In this document: positions 1 through 9,051 of the stretch, in pieces | Layout of the letters: the number at the start of each line of letters is the position of its first letter | Numbering within the stretch: the stretch's first letter is position 1 | Assembly (NCBI RefSeq): GCF_001421565.1 | Contig: NZ_LMKQ01000002.1 | Location: 124,001-188,000, forward strand | DNA from: Agromyces sp. Leaf222 | Lineage (GTDB): Bacteria > Actinomycetota > Actinomycetes > Actinomycetales > Microbacteriaceae | Direction: 5' to 3' | DNA length: 64,000 bases | Notes under the pieces: generated by a model | Database searches by the model: none | What the model was told of the DNA's origin: nothing | Seen by the model: the letters and a program-made list of their open reading frames with translations, nothing else | Translations under genes and position numbers: made by a program

Positions 1-278
1 ATCGCGACGGGCGGGCGATCGGGGAACTTGCGTCCCGCCTCGCGATACGGGAAGTCGAAGCGCAGGGTCGCGACGCCGAGCGCCCGCACGGCCGAGGCGA
101 ACCCCGCGAGGAACGGGTGCTCCATGCCGGTGCCTGCGCCGTGTGCGACGACGAGCGTCGCCCACGCGTCGGCGGGTCGGGCGTAGAGCGCCGAGACGGA
201 GTCGACGCCACCGACGGGGCTCGCGGCATCCGCCGGACCGTCGTCGCCGAGGCGGATGCGCACGGCCTCGTCGCTCAA
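1..278 (-). CDS. Alpha/beta hydrolase of the KANL3/Tex30 type (3' end outside window)
   Basis: Partial gene; only the first 92 codons lie in the window. The translated N-terminus contains VVAHGAGTGMEHPF followed by ALGVATLRFDFPYRE. This is the oxyanion-hole strand-turn (HGAG) and following strand of the KANL3/Tex30-like, dienelactone-hydrolase-related alpha/beta hydrolases. The catalytic Ser and His would lie beyond the edge, so activity cannot be judged. I chose the TTG at 278 because it forms a TTGA overlap with the stop of the upstream DUF2207 gene; a GTG at 263 is the alternative. Substrate unknown. Coupling to the DUF2207 gene looks structural rather than functional. Confidence 0.7.
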   Translation of the reverse strand, partial: MSDEAVRIRLGDDGPADAASPVGGVDSVSALYARPADAWATLVVAHGAGTGMEHPFLAGFASAVRALGVATLRFDFPYREAGRKFPDRPPVA

Positions 279-1396
279 TCGAGGCTCCCGAGCACGCTGC
301 CGACGCCGTCGGCGAGATCGACGAGGCCGCCCGACACGTCGACGAGGTCGCCGAGCGCGACCGTGAGGTGCGCGACGTCGTCGACGAGAACGATGAGTTG
401 GGCGAGGTGCCCGGTGAGCTCGGCGAGGTCGGCCGTGCCGCTCACCAGATCGCCGAGCGTGTCGACGTTCGTGCGTTCGAGCGTCTGCACGTCGAGCTTC
501 AGCGTCGCGATCCAGTCGCGTTCGACGCCGAAGAGCACGGCGTAGGGCAGCAGCTTCTCGTGCAGGTGGAAGCGGGCGAGAGGGCCGGATGCCGCGGCCG
601 GCGAGGTGTCGGCGGGTGCTGTCGTCGCGGCATCCGTCGTCTGGGGCACCGGGATCAGCTGGGCGCCCGTCGGGGACTGCAGCACGCGCATGCGGTCGGC
701 CTCGGCGAGCACGAGGTACTGGCGGAGGCCGTCGAGGTGTTCGCGGCGTTCGCGTGCCGCGGGCAGGAACCGGCGCCACGACGCCGGAGTCACGACGATG
801 GTCGCGATCGTCACGGCGAGGGCCGCGAGCGTCGCGATGAGCGCCGGCCAGTCGCCGGAGCCGAGGGTGATGACGAGGAGCAGCGCCTCGACGAGCATGC
901 CGAGGTAGGCGAGCACGGTGAGGGTGGTGCCGGGCCAGGCCATGCGGCGCTGGGCGACGAGTCCGGCGCGGGCGAGCGCGTAGTCGGCGTTGCGCACGAC
1001 CGACTTCAGGCGTGCCGAGAGCGCACGCCGGTCGGTCGAGAAGCGACGAAGGCGCGTGCTCGTGTGTTCTGGGCCGAAGAGCGCTTCGAGCACGGCGAGC
1101 TCGTCGCCGGTGAGGGGTGCCCCTGGCTGCAGTTCGATGCCGATCGGTTCGCGCTTCGTCTCGTTCGCGATGATGCGGATGCGGCGCGACACCGCGAGGT
1201 CGACGATCACCGCGGCTGCCGCGCGCCGGTCGGCCTCGACGAGCAGCGCGTCGTGCAGCACCGATGCCCCGCGTGCCCTCGTGTACTGCACGACCGGGGA
1301 GTGCACCGGCTGCCGGGACACGATGCGCGCGACGATGCCGAGCGCGAAGATGACGAGCGCTGGGGCGATGGCGAGCAGGATGACGGCGGGGAGCAC
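275..1396 (-). CDS. DUF2207-family predicted membrane protein (short form)
   Basis: 373 residues, GTG start. An N-terminal hydrophobic segment (about residues 1-25) is followed by a cytoplasmic stretch, then two closely spaced membrane helices near residues 155-205. The C-terminal part contains LHEKLLPYAVLFGVERDW, the most recognisable signature of DUF2207 proteins. Full-length members usually carry a large extracellular N-terminal domain of about 200-250 residues. That domain is missing here, so this is either a natural short form or an N-terminally reduced copy. A low-complexity T/A/P segment sits just before the signature. Function is unknown in the family. The stop overlaps the start of the downstream hydrolase. 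Confidence 0.7.
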   Translation of the reverse strand: MLPAVILLAIAPALVIFALGIVARIVSRQPVHSPVVQYTRARGASVLHDALLVEADRRAAAAVIVDLAVSRRIRIIANETKREPIGIELQPGAPLTGDELAVLEALFGPEHTSTRLRRFSTDRRALSARLKSVVRNADYALARAGLVAQRRMAWPGTTLTVLAYLGMLVEALLLVITLGSGDWPALIATLAALAVTIATIVVTPASWRRFLPAARERREHLDGLRQYLVLAEADRMRVLQSPTGAQLIPVPQTTDAATTAPADTSPAAASGPLARFHLHEKLLPYAVLFGVERDWIATLKLDVQTLERTNVDTLGDLVSGTADLAELTGHLAQLIVLVDDVAHLTVALGDLVDVSGGLVDLADGVGSVLGSLD

Positions 1397-1449
1397 GCGC
1401 TCAGTCTAGGGATCCGCGCGCATGCTCCGCGGGACGGCGACGCCGAACG

Positions 1450-3075
1450 TCAGGGGGCCGGCGGGGGCGTGACGGGCACGAGGCGGGCGTCGGCGAGTGC
1501 GGCCACCGCGTCGATCGCGGCGCGATGCGCGGCGGGCGATGCGGTGAGCCGGAAGTGCCCGGCCGCCGGCACGATCACGTTCGTCGCGCCCGCGAGCGCG
1601 CTGCCCTCTGGCACGTGCGCGTCGAGGGTGCCGAAGATCGAGACGATGTGCTCGTTCACCGTGGCATCGCGTTGCAGTTCGACGATCGTGACGTCGGTGG
1701 GCAGGAACGCGCGCATGCTCGGGTCGAAGAACCAGCGGGCCCTCGCCGAGCCGGCGTACGGCGTCGCGAGCGTGACCGCGCCGCGCACGTCGAGGCGATC
1801 GGAGCCCGCCGATCCGAGTGGGCCCGAGCCGCGCACGAGGTCGGTCAGCAGGTGCTTGCCGATGAGGCCGCCCTTGCTGTGCGCGACGATCACGCGTCCG
1901 GCGGGCGGTGGGTCGACCCGCGCGAGGGCGCGCTGCAGCAGCCTCGAGGTGTCGGGCACGGATCGACGGTTCATGCCGAGGCCATGCACGATCGTGATGC
2001 GGTGCCCGGCGCGGTTCAGGGTATCGGCGAGCGGCGCGAGGAAGCTCCAGTGCTCGTGCACGCCGGGAACGAGCACGACGTCGGGCATGGCGGGGTCGCC
2101 GATGCGCCAGCGCTCGGGCGGACGGGTCGAGACGAGTTGCACGAGTCGTCGCCGAGCCCCGAACCCGTAGTCGCGCAGTACCCATCCGACGCGCGTCGTC
2201 GTGCTGCCGCCGAGCGCCTTCGAGAGCGCCGCGCGCCGTTCGTGGGGTGCGAGCTCACTGCCCAACCGGTCGCCGCGGGCATGGCCGGCGATGAGGTCGC
2301 CGAGCGGGCCGACCTGGTGCGGAACGGCCTCGTGCCCGCGTCCGGGCACCTCGGCGTACCTGGCGTGCGGGGCGAGCACCGCGACCGCCTGCCCCCAGTA
2401 GCGGGGCACGACGCGGTCGTCTGCGCCGCGGATCACGAGCACGTCGGCGCGCACGCGGGGGAGCACGAGCTCCATGCGGTGCTCGAGCGTCGGCCGGAGG
2501 TTCGCGAGCACCCATCGGCTGCCGGCCTGGATGTAGGCGAGGGCGCCGCGCGCGAACGCGAAGAGGTCGATGACGGCGATGTCCTGCAGGAACCTGGCCG
2601 CCTGCTGGTGCGCGGTGCGCTCGCGTGGGTTCACCGAGGGGCCGACGAGCACGATGCGCTCGACGAGCTCCGGATGCCGCGCCGCGAGGTCTGCGACCAC
2701 CTGGGCGCCCATGGAGTGCCCGACGAGCACGGGGTGCGAGGCCGGCCGATCGACGGAGGACTCGGCGCGCAGCTCGATGAGCAGGTCGGCGACGAGGTCG
2801 GCCGTCTCGGACACCGTGAGCGCCTTGGCCGGCTTCGGCGAATCGCCGAAGCCGGGGAGGTCGAGCGCGAGCACGCGCCCGGACTCGGCGAGGCGCTCGT
2901 CGAGTCCGCCCCAGTACTCGGCGGCCATGCCGAGGCCGTGCACGAGCACGTAGGTGGGGGCGTCGGGTGCCGTGGCCGTGCGGCTGCCGGCGGGCTCGAC
3001 CGTCGAAGCCTCGGCGCGGTCGGGCTCGTGGATGACGATCGTGCGATCGCCACGACGGAAGGTGCGCGCGGGCAT
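1450..3075 (-). CDS. Fused tandem alpha/beta hydrolase (two hydrolase domains)
   Basis: 541 residues, about twice the usual length of a single alpha/beta hydrolase. Domain 1 (about residues 1-275) has the HG oxyanion region VLVHGLGMAAEYW, the nucleophile elbow GHSMGAQV, an acid in RGADDRVV and a histidine in GRGHEAV. Domain 2 (about 320-535) restarts with VVLVPGVHEHW and has its own elbow AHSKGG, an esterase/lipase-like form, with later DAHVPEGS and AGHFRL supplying the acid and histidine. Both triads therefore look complete. Substrates are not predictable. No signal peptide, so probably cytoplasmic. 32 bases separate it from the TspO-like gene upstream. Confidence 0.8.
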   Translation of the reverse strand: MPARTFRRGDRTIVIHEPDRAEASTVEPAGSRTATAPDAPTYVLVHGLGMAAEYWGGLDERLAESGRVLALDLPGFGDSPKPAKALTVSETADLVADLLIELRAESSVDRPASHPVLVGHSMGAQVVADLAARHPELVERIVLVGPSVNPRERTAHQQAARFLQDIAVIDLFAFARGALAYIQAGSRWVLANLRPTLEHRMELVLPRVRADVLVIRGADDRVVPRYWGQAVAVLAPHARYAEVPGRGHEAVPHQVGPLGDLIAGHARGDRLGSELAPHERRAALSKALGGSTTTRVGWVLRDYGFGARRRLVQLVSTRPPERWRIGDPAMPDVVLVPGVHEHWSFLAPLADTLNRAGHRITIVHGLGMNRRSVPDTSRLLQRALARVDPPPAGRVIVAHSKGGLIGKHLLTDLVRGSGPLGSAGSDRLDVRGAVTLATPYAGSARARWFFDPSMRAFLPTDVTIVELQRDATVNEHIVSIFGTLDAHVPEGSALAGATNVIVPAAGHFRLTASPAAHRAAIDAVAALADARLVPVTPPPAP

Positions 3076-3107
3076 TCCCGCAGCCTACCCGCGCTGTCCC
3101 GACGGGG

Positions 3108-4049
3108 TCAGCCGGCGTGCGATGCGCTCGGTCGGCGCATCGCGACCACGCGCATCGCCGCCGTCGCGATCAGCACGGCGATCACCGCGATGATCGCGGC
3201 GATGCCGGTGACGGTCGACGACGGCTCGTCGGTGAGGCGGGCGACGGCGATCCACGCGATGCCCCAGCTCAGCGAGAGGGCGGGCGCGATGCGACCGTGG
3301 TCCCACACGGCGAGGGCGATGCCGAGGAGTCCGGCGATGGCGACGAGGCCCACCGACCAGGTCTCGGGCGGCAGGCCGAACCCGTCGAAGCCGACGGCGA
3401 CGAGCACCGCGGCGATGTTCGCGATCGTGGCGACGCACACCCATCCGAGGTAGAGGCCGATCGTGCCGTCGGTGACGAGGGCGTCGATCGCGCTCTTCGG
3501 GCGCAGCTCGAGCCCGATGCGGAACGCCGCGACGAGCACGACGAGCAGCGCGGCGATCACGGGCACGCTCAGCCAGAGCAGGTCGAACTGGATGCTGAGG
3601 ATCCACGCCGCATTCAGCAGGAGGGATGCCGCGACCCACGGGCCGAGCCGGCGGTGCCGCTCGTCGGTGCGCTGGGCGGGCAGGAACTGCCACACCGCGT
3701 AGGCGAGCAGCCCGAAGTAGATGAGCGACCAGATGGCGAAGGCGCCACCGCCCGGCGCCACGAGCGTCGCGTCGGCGGCGAGTGCGCCGCCCGCGGCATC
3801 CTGAACCCGTTGCCCGCCGGCGGCACCCGACCCGATGAAGGAGCCGACGACCGCGATCAGGGCGCTGACCGCCACCGTGAGCTGCCTGGCGAGATCGCCG
3901 CCCGAACTCGCGGCGGAGTTCGTGCCCGAACTCGTGCCGGATGCGTCGCGAGCCGTGCTCGACTTCGGCGGTTGCGCCTCCGGCGTGCGAGCCGTGCTCG
4001 GCCCGCCCGCCGTGCTCGATACGTGGGCTGCGCGTTCAGGGTTCGTCAT
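3108..4049 (-). CDS. TspO/MBR-related tryptophan-rich sensory protein
   Basis: 313 residues. The first 65 or so are a Ser/Thr/Ala-rich hydrophilic tail. The rest is a bundle of roughly seven or eight hydrophobic helices with WSLIYFGLLAYAVWQFLP, NAAWILSIQFDLLWLS and LYLGWVCVATIAN, which resemble TspO motifs. Bacterial TspO is about 160 residues with five helices. This protein belongs to the longer actinobacterial tryptophan-rich sensory protein family, whose ligand is not established. The ATG at 4049 is preferred over the GTG at 4055 because AGGAG is correctly spaced from it. It sits at the cell membrane. Confidence 0.7.
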   Translation of the reverse strand: MTNPERAAHVSSTAGGPSTARTPEAQPPKSSTARDASGTSSGTNSAASSGGDLARQLTVAVSALIAVVGSFIGSGAAGGQRVQDAAGGALAADATLVAPGGGAFAIWSLIYFGLLAYAVWQFLPAQRTDERHRRLGPWVAASLLLNAAWILSIQFDLLWLSVPVIAALLVVLVAAFRIGLELRPKSAIDALVTDGTIGLYLGWVCVATIANIAAVLVAVGFDGFGLPPETWSVGLVAIAGLLGIALAVWDHGRIAPALSLSWGIAWIAVARLTDEPSSTVTGIAAIIAVIAVLIATAAMRVVAMRRPSASHAG

Positions 4050-4174
4050 CGCCACTCCTGCCGTCGTCGTTCGGATCCCGGTCGGATTTCCTCCAGCCTA
4101 GGCAGGCCTCCGGCGCTCCACATCGAACCTTCGGACGACACGGAGGGGGTTGACAACGGCCCGCTCCGGCCGGC

Positions 4175-7100
4175 TCACCAGCCTTCGGCGAGCACCCGAT
4201 CGAGCATCGCCACGAAGAAGTCGGCGGAGTCGTCGTCGAGGCAGAGCGGCGGCTTCGTCTTCAGCACGTTCTGGTGGTCGCCGGTCGGCTGCATGACGAC
4301 GCCGAGTTCGAGCAGGCGGTCGCAGATGGCCGCGGTCTCGGCCGTGGCCGGCGCGAGGGTCGCGCGGTCGCGCACGAACTCGACGCCGAGGTAGAGGCCG
4401 AGTCCGTGCACGGCTCCGATGAGCGGATGTCGCGCGGCGAGCTCCTCGAGGCGGTGCTTGAGTCGCGTGCCGACGTCGAGGGCGTTGCGCTGCAGGCCCT
4501 CGTCGCGGAAGGCGTCGAGCACGGCGAGTCCGGCGACGCTGGAGGCGGGGCTGCCGCCCGTGGACGAGAAGAAGTACCCCTGGCTGCGGAACCGGGCGGC
4601 GATCTCGCGCGTCGTGATGACCGCACCGAGCGGGTAGCCGTTGCCCGCCGCCTTGGCCACGGCGATGACGTCGGGCACGACGCCCTGCTGCTCGAAGCCC
4701 CAGAACCAGTGGCCGAGCCGGCCGAAGCCGGCCTGCACCTCGTCGGCGATCGCGAGGCCGCCGGCCGCGCGCACGGCGGCGTAGATCTCGGCGAGGTAGC
4801 CGTCGGGCAGCGGGATGCCTCCGGCGTTGCCGAAGAACGTCTCGGCGATGAACGCGGCGGGCGGGCGCCCGTCGGCGGCGAGCCGGGCGATGCGGTCGGC
4901 GGCCTCCGAGGCGTAGTTCGCGGCATCCGCCCCCCGATGCACCCCGCGGAACGGATTCGGCGTATCGACGCCGTGCACCCAGTCGGGCCGGGTCTCGAGC
5001 GCGTTCGGGTTGTCGGCGACCGAGGTGCTCACGGCATCGGACGCGTAGGTCCAGCCGTGGTAGGCCTCGAGGATCGCGACGACGTCGCGCCGGCCGGTGG
5101 CCGCGAGGGCGACGCGGATCGCGAGGTCCGTCGCCTCGGAGCCCGAGTTCACGAGGAACACCGTGTCGAGCGGGTCGGGCGCGAGGGCCGCGAGCCGTTC
5201 GGCGTACTCGACGACCGCGCCGTAGTGGAACCGCGAGTTCGTGTTGAGGCGCCGCAGCTGCCGACTCACGGCGTCGGCGACGCCCACATGCCCGTGGCCG
5301 AGCGGCGTCACGTTGTTCACCATGTCCAGGTAGGCGCGCCCGTCGACGCCGACGAGGTGCTCGCGCCACCCGCGCTCGATGCGCGGCGGCGCCTCGTAGT
5401 AGTGCTCCTGCACCTCGGCGAAGCTCGCAGTGCGACGGGAGAGCAGGGCGTGATCAGTCTCGGTCTCGGTCTCGGGCTCGATCCCGCCGTTCGGGCCTTG
5501 GCCGGCGGATGTCGCGAGCCCGAGCACCGGCGCCGGATCGAGCGTCTGGGCGAGCCAGCCGTTCGCGTACTCGGGGCGCACGAGGTGCGGCGCGGCGGGC
5601 CCGTCGGCGCGCTCGAGGCGGATGCGGATGCGCGTCCGGGCTGGGAGCCCGTCGACGACCGGCTGGTCGGGCGCACTCGGGGTCGCCGCCTCGATGAGGA
5701 GCCGCACGCCGGATCCCCGCGACTCGACGACCTCGAGCACCTGCGGCTCGGCGAACCACACGTCGATGCCCGTCGGGATCGTGGCCGACGACTCCGCCGA
5801 CCGGATGCGGCTCTCGGTGAGGCGGGGCGTGGCGCGTGGAAGCCAGGCGGCGGAGGCCCCGGCGTCGAGCGCTGCGAGGGCGAGGCGCTCCTCGAGACCT
5901 GCGTCGAGCCATGCGCCGGCGTCGACCGCGTCGGATTCGGGCGAGACGTCGAGCCGCACGGCGTTCGCGGCGTTCGCGGCGTCGAAGCCGCGCAGGATCA
6001 CCCCGAACGAGCCCGTCGCGGGCGCGCGAGCCGGCGGTTCGACGCCGAGGTCGGCCGCGATCGCGCCAGTCATCACCTCGCTCGGCACCGACACGGCCTG
6101 CTCGAAGATGCGCCACTCGCGCTCGATGCCGTCGGCGGCATATGCATTCGCTCCACCGTCGAGCTGCACCTGGTGCTCGCCGCTCACCACGAGCACCGCG
6201 CCGCGCACGACGACGAGCGGCCAGATCGCGGCGACCTCGGCCGACGAGAGCGGGCGCAGGGCGTGGAACGCGCGGATCGCGGGCAGCACCGAAACGGGCT
6301 CGGCGCCCGCGTGGTGCAGCACCGACGAGATCGTGATGGCGAGCTCGGCGACCGCCCACGACCGGGTCACGTCGCCGAAGTCGATGAGCCCGTCGGGAAG
6401 GCCGGGCAGGCCGGGCAGGCCGGGGTCGCCGGCCGAGCCCGACACGCCGGCATCGACTGCGCGCACCACGTTGTCGTCGGTCAGGTCGAGGTGCACCGCC
6501 TGGGTCGGCAGGTCGCCCGCGAGGGCGGTGATCGCAGCCCAGGCGGCGGCCGCGGCATCCGTCACCCGCTCGCGCCGCGACGCATCGGGGTGGTGCGGGG
6601 CGAGCAGCTCCACCACCCGGTCCGCGAAGCGCGGGTCCCACTGCAGCACGCGGTCGAGTCCGTCGTGGTCGAAGTCGGCGAGGGCGAGGCTCGTGCGTGC
6701 GGCGAGTTCGCCGAGCCGCGCCACCGCATGCGGCGAGAGGTATGCGCTGCCGTGCAGGGTTCCGCCGTCGAGGAATTCGATGAGGCGGATGCTGAGCGGG
6801 CCCTCGCTCGTGACGGCGACGATCGAGCGCGGCCGGCCCTCGGCATCCGTCGTCGTGGTCGCGATGCGGAGCGACGGCGCACGCTCGGCGATCAGGGTGG
6901 CTGCGGCATCCTGTGCGGCGAGCTCGGTGGCCGTGAACCCGGGGTTCGTGATCTTCACCACGCCGATCGGCAGCGCATCGTCGCGCGAAGGGACGTCGGA
7001 CCCGCCCGATCCGCCCGACCCGTCCGCCTCGCCCGAACCTGCCGCCTCGAACGCGAGGAAGTTCTGGTCCTGCTGGCTGCCGAGCGAGCGCAGTTCGACG

Positions 7101-7219
7101 TCGAGCCCCCAGTGCTCGCGCAGGAGCGCGGCGACTTCTTCGGGCGGCAGGTTCGGCGCCGCGAGCTCGCCCGCCTCGAAGAAGTCGAATCCGCGGGGCG
7201 GGTGGTTCACGTCGGGCAT
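4175..7219 (-). CDS. Kinase-aminotransferase fusion: APH domain plus class III PLP enzyme
   Basis: 1014 residues in three parts. Residues about 30-350 are an aminoglycoside-phosphotransferase/homoserine-kinase-like fold with the catalytic loop HLDLTDDN and metal-binding DFGD. About 390-570 is a poorly conserved middle region. About 600-1014 is a class III aminotransferase fold with VNSGSEATDLA, IADEVQAGFGRLG and the PLP lysine in AVAKAAGNGYPLG near residue 850. In animals, separate hydroxylysine kinase and phospho-lyase enzymes of these two families act in sequence. The fusion therefore suggests phosphorylation of an amino alcohol followed by PLP-dependent elimination of phosphate (inference). 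The stop is 119 bases from the TspO gene. The start shares one base with the stop of the upstream FUSC gene (TGATG). Confidence 0.85.
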   Translation of the reverse strand: MPDVNHPPRGFDFFEAGELAAPNLPPEEVAALLREHWGLDVELRSLGSQQDQNFLAFEAAGSGEADGSGGSGGSDVPSRDDALPIGVVKITNPGFTATELAAQDAAATLIAERAPSLRIATTTTDAEGRPRSIVAVTSEGPLSIRLIEFLDGGTLHGSAYLSPHAVARLGELAARTSLALADFDHDGLDRVLQWDPRFADRVVELLAPHHPDASRRERVTDAAAAAWAAITALAGDLPTQAVHLDLTDDNVVRAVDAGVSGSAGDPGLPGLPGLPDGLIDFGDVTRSWAVAELAITISSVLHHAGAEPVSVLPAIRAFHALRPLSSAEVAAIWPLVVVRGAVLVVSGEHQVQLDGGANAYAADGIEREWRIFEQAVSVPSEVMTGAIAADLGVEPPARAPATGSFGVILRGFDAANAANAVRLDVSPESDAVDAGAWLDAGLEERLALAALDAGASAAWLPRATPRLTESRIRSAESSATIPTGIDVWFAEPQVLEVVESRGSGVRLLIEAATPSAPDQPVVDGLPARTRIRIRLERADGPAAPHLVRPEYANGWLAQTLDPAPVLGLATSAGQGPNGGIEPETETETDHALLSRRTASFAEVQEHYYEAPPRIERGWREHLVGVDGRAYLDMVNNVTPLGHGHVGVADAVSRQLRRLNTNSRFHYGAVVEYAERLAALAPDPLDTVFLVNSGSEATDLAIRVALAATGRRDVVAILEAYHGWTYASDAVSTSVADNPNALETRPDWVHGVDTPNPFRGVHRGADAANYASEAADRIARLAADGRPPAAFIAETFFGNAGGIPLPDGYLAEIYAAVRAAGGLAIADEVQAGFGRLGHWFWGFEQQGVVPDVIAVAKAAGNGYPLGAVITTREIAARFRSQGYFFSSTGGSPASSVAGLAVLDAFRDEGLQRNALDVGTRLKHRLEELAARHPLIGAVHGLGLYLGVEFVRDRATLAPATAETAAICDRLLELGVVMQPTGDHQNVLKTKPPLCLDDDSADFFVAMLDRVLAEGW

Positions 7220-8250
7220 CAGGCTTCGGCTCCGAGTTCTTCGCGGATGCGTCGCAGGTCTTCGAGGAGCGATCCGATCAGGATCCAGTGCGACGAGGTC
7301 GGGGGGCGCACGACGAGCGCCGAGGTCAGCGCCGGCACCGTCGACGTCATCGGTTCGGGCTCGGGCTCGGCGACGCGGGCCGCGAGCCGGATGTCGTGGG
7401 CGACGCGGTGCAGCTGCTCGGCGATCGCCTTCACGGTCGGCTCGTCGTGCAACGAGGCGTCGTAGTGGTCGGCGAACGCGCGGGTCATGCCGATGAGCTG
7501 CGTCACGATCGGGCCGAGCTGCTCGAGCAGGGCGCCCAACTGGGCGAGCTCCTCGCGGTGCGCCGACCGGCGCGGGTTGAGCGTGAGCGACTCGGTGCCC
7601 GCCGCGATCGCCGCATCGGCGGCCTCGCGCATCGGGCGCAGCAGCCTGGCCTCGATCATGAGCGCCTCGATGTCGGCGCGAGACTGGGCCGTCTCGAGCG
7701 CGGCGGCCAGGCGGTCGGCGGATGCCGCGAGCTCACCGCCGAGCAGCGCCGCCTCGCGTCGAGCGGGGGCGATCGCGACGGGCGGCACGATCGCCGCGTT
7801 CACGATGATGCCGATCGCGGCGCCGATCAGGGTCTCGAGGACGCGATCGAGCGCGTAGTTCGGTGTCGCGGCGCCGAGCGCCAACGTGAGCATCGCCGAG
7901 ATCGCGACCTGGTTGCCGGTCGCGGGGGCCATCTTCAGGGCCCACGCGATGAGCATCGCGACGAGCACCGCGACGAGCACGACCCACGAGTACGCGCCGA
8001 ACGCCAGCGACAGCGCCGACGCGACGATGACGCCGAGCAGCACGCCGATGGAGCGCTCGATGCCCTTGCCGAGCGACTGGTTGACGCTCGGCTGCACCAC
8101 GAGCAGCGCCGCGATCGCCGCGAACACGGGCAGCTGGGTCGGAATCAGCGCCCCGGCGATGAGCCACGCGGCGATCGTCGCGACCGAGGTCTTGAGCACC
8201 TGCAGCACCGGCAGGCGCTTGGACGTCCGCAGGTTGTCGAGGACGGACAT
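7219..8250 (-). CDS. FUSC/aromatic acid exporter-like membrane protein
   Basis: 343 residues beginning MSVLDNLRTSKRLP. The N-terminal half has about six hydrophobic segments with the typical FUSC/ArAE pattern ATIAAWLIAG, VFAAIAALLVVQPSV and GIERSIGVLLGVIVA. The C-terminal half is a helical cytoplasmic region ending in ILIGSLLEDLRRIREEL. Family members export aromatic or other organic acids or are simply annotated as FUSC; the substrate here is unknown. The frame continues upstream of 8250 into the next gene, but the SVLD start agrees with family N-termini. It is followed without a gap by the kinase-aminotransferase gene, so the two are probably co-translated. Confidence 0.75.
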   Translation of the reverse strand: MSVLDNLRTSKRLPVLQVLKTSVATIAAWLIAGALIPTQLPVFAAIAALLVVQPSVNQSLGKGIERSIGVLLGVIVASALSLAFGAYSWVVLVAVLVAMLIAWALKMAPATGNQVAISAMLTLALGAATPNYALDRVLETLIGAAIGIIVNAAIVPPVAIAPARREAALLGGELAASADRLAAALETAQSRADIEALMIEARLLRPMREAADAAIAAGTESLTLNPRRSAHREELAQLGALLEQLGPIVTQLIGMTRAFADHYDASLHDEPTVKAIAEQLHRVAHDIRLAARVAEPEPEPMTSTVPALTSALVVRPPTSSHWILIGSLLEDLRRIREELGAEA

Positions 8251-8258
8251 CGCGGGGT

Positions 8259-8918
8259 TCAGTCGGGATCGGGAAGCGCGGCGAGCGCGCCCGCGATCGG
8301 CAATCCGCCTTCGGTGAGCTCGAACTGCGCACCCGATGCCGCGCCGGACACGAGCACCGCGGCGACGGTCGCCGCGACATCCGCCCGGCTCACCGAACCC
8401 CGCGGCAGCGTGGTATCGGCCACGACGAGGCCCGTCGGCGCCGCGTCGGTCAGGCCGCCGGGCCGCACGATCGTGAAGTCGAGCCCGCTGGCGCGCACCG
8501 CGGCGTCGGCCTCGCTCTTGGCCCGCAGGTAGATCTGGAACACGTCGTCGGAGTCCGCGTCGAAGTCGTCGGCCCGCATGGCCGAGATGACCACGATGCG
8601 CGGCACGCCCGCGAGTTTCGCGGCGTCGGCGAGCAGGATGGCCCCGTCGCGGTCGACGGTGAGCTTGCGCTCGGCGGTGCTGCCGGGGCCGGCGCCCGCG
8701 GCGAAGACCACGGCGTCGGCGCCCGCGAGCACGGCGGCGACCTCGTCGGCCGATGCCGCCTCGAGGTCGAGCACGACCGGTTGGCCGCCGGCCGCCGTGA
8801 CGTCGGCCGCGTGGTCGGCGTTGCGGATCAGTGCGACGGGTTCGTGCCCGCCGTCGGCGAGCAGACGTTCGAGGATGAGGGCGATCTTGCCGTGACCTCC
8901 GGCGATGACGACGCGCAT
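8259..8918 (-). CDS. NAD(P)H-binding short-chain dehydrogenase-like protein (atypical SDR)
   Basis: 219 residues, a usual length for SDR_a5/NmrA-like proteins such as YhfK. The N-terminus MRVVIAGGHGKIAL is the Rossmann nucleotide-binding motif in the GGxGKI form. VVFAAGAGPGS follows, then VVISAMRADD and TIVRPGGLTD, which are hallmark segments of the NAD(P)-binding family related to flavin reductase BLVRB. The classical YxxxK catalytic pair is not obvious, as is normal in this subgroup. It lies 8 bases upstream of the FUSC gene and probably leads that transcript. Cytoplasmic; substrate unknown. Confidence 0.8.
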   Translation of the reverse strand: MRVVIAGGHGKIALILERLLADGGHEPVALIRNADHAADVTAAGGQPVVLDLEAASADEVAAVLAGADAVVFAAGAGPGSTAERKLTVDRDGAILLADAAKLAGVPRIVVISAMRADDFDADSDDVFQIYLRAKSEADAAVRASGLDFTIVRPGGLTDAAPTGLVVADTTLPRGSVSRADVAATVAAVLVSGAASGAQFELTEGGLPIAGALAALPDPD

Positions 8919-9051
8919 GACACCAGTCAACGCGGATGCCGCCGATGGCGCAACCGGGCGAGGGAGGGCTTCCCCTCGTGGCAGCCGCGGGACAGAATGG
9001 GCGGGTGCCGCTCGGCACGTCCTCCTGCGACGACGATGAACCGGGGCACCC

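Noticed and set aside
4274..7465. A plus-strand open frame of 1063 codons opposite the kinase-aminotransferase gene
   Set aside because: It has the Arg/Gly/His/Val-rich composition of an antisense shadow in high-GC DNA, no domain, and overlaps a gene with full family motifs.
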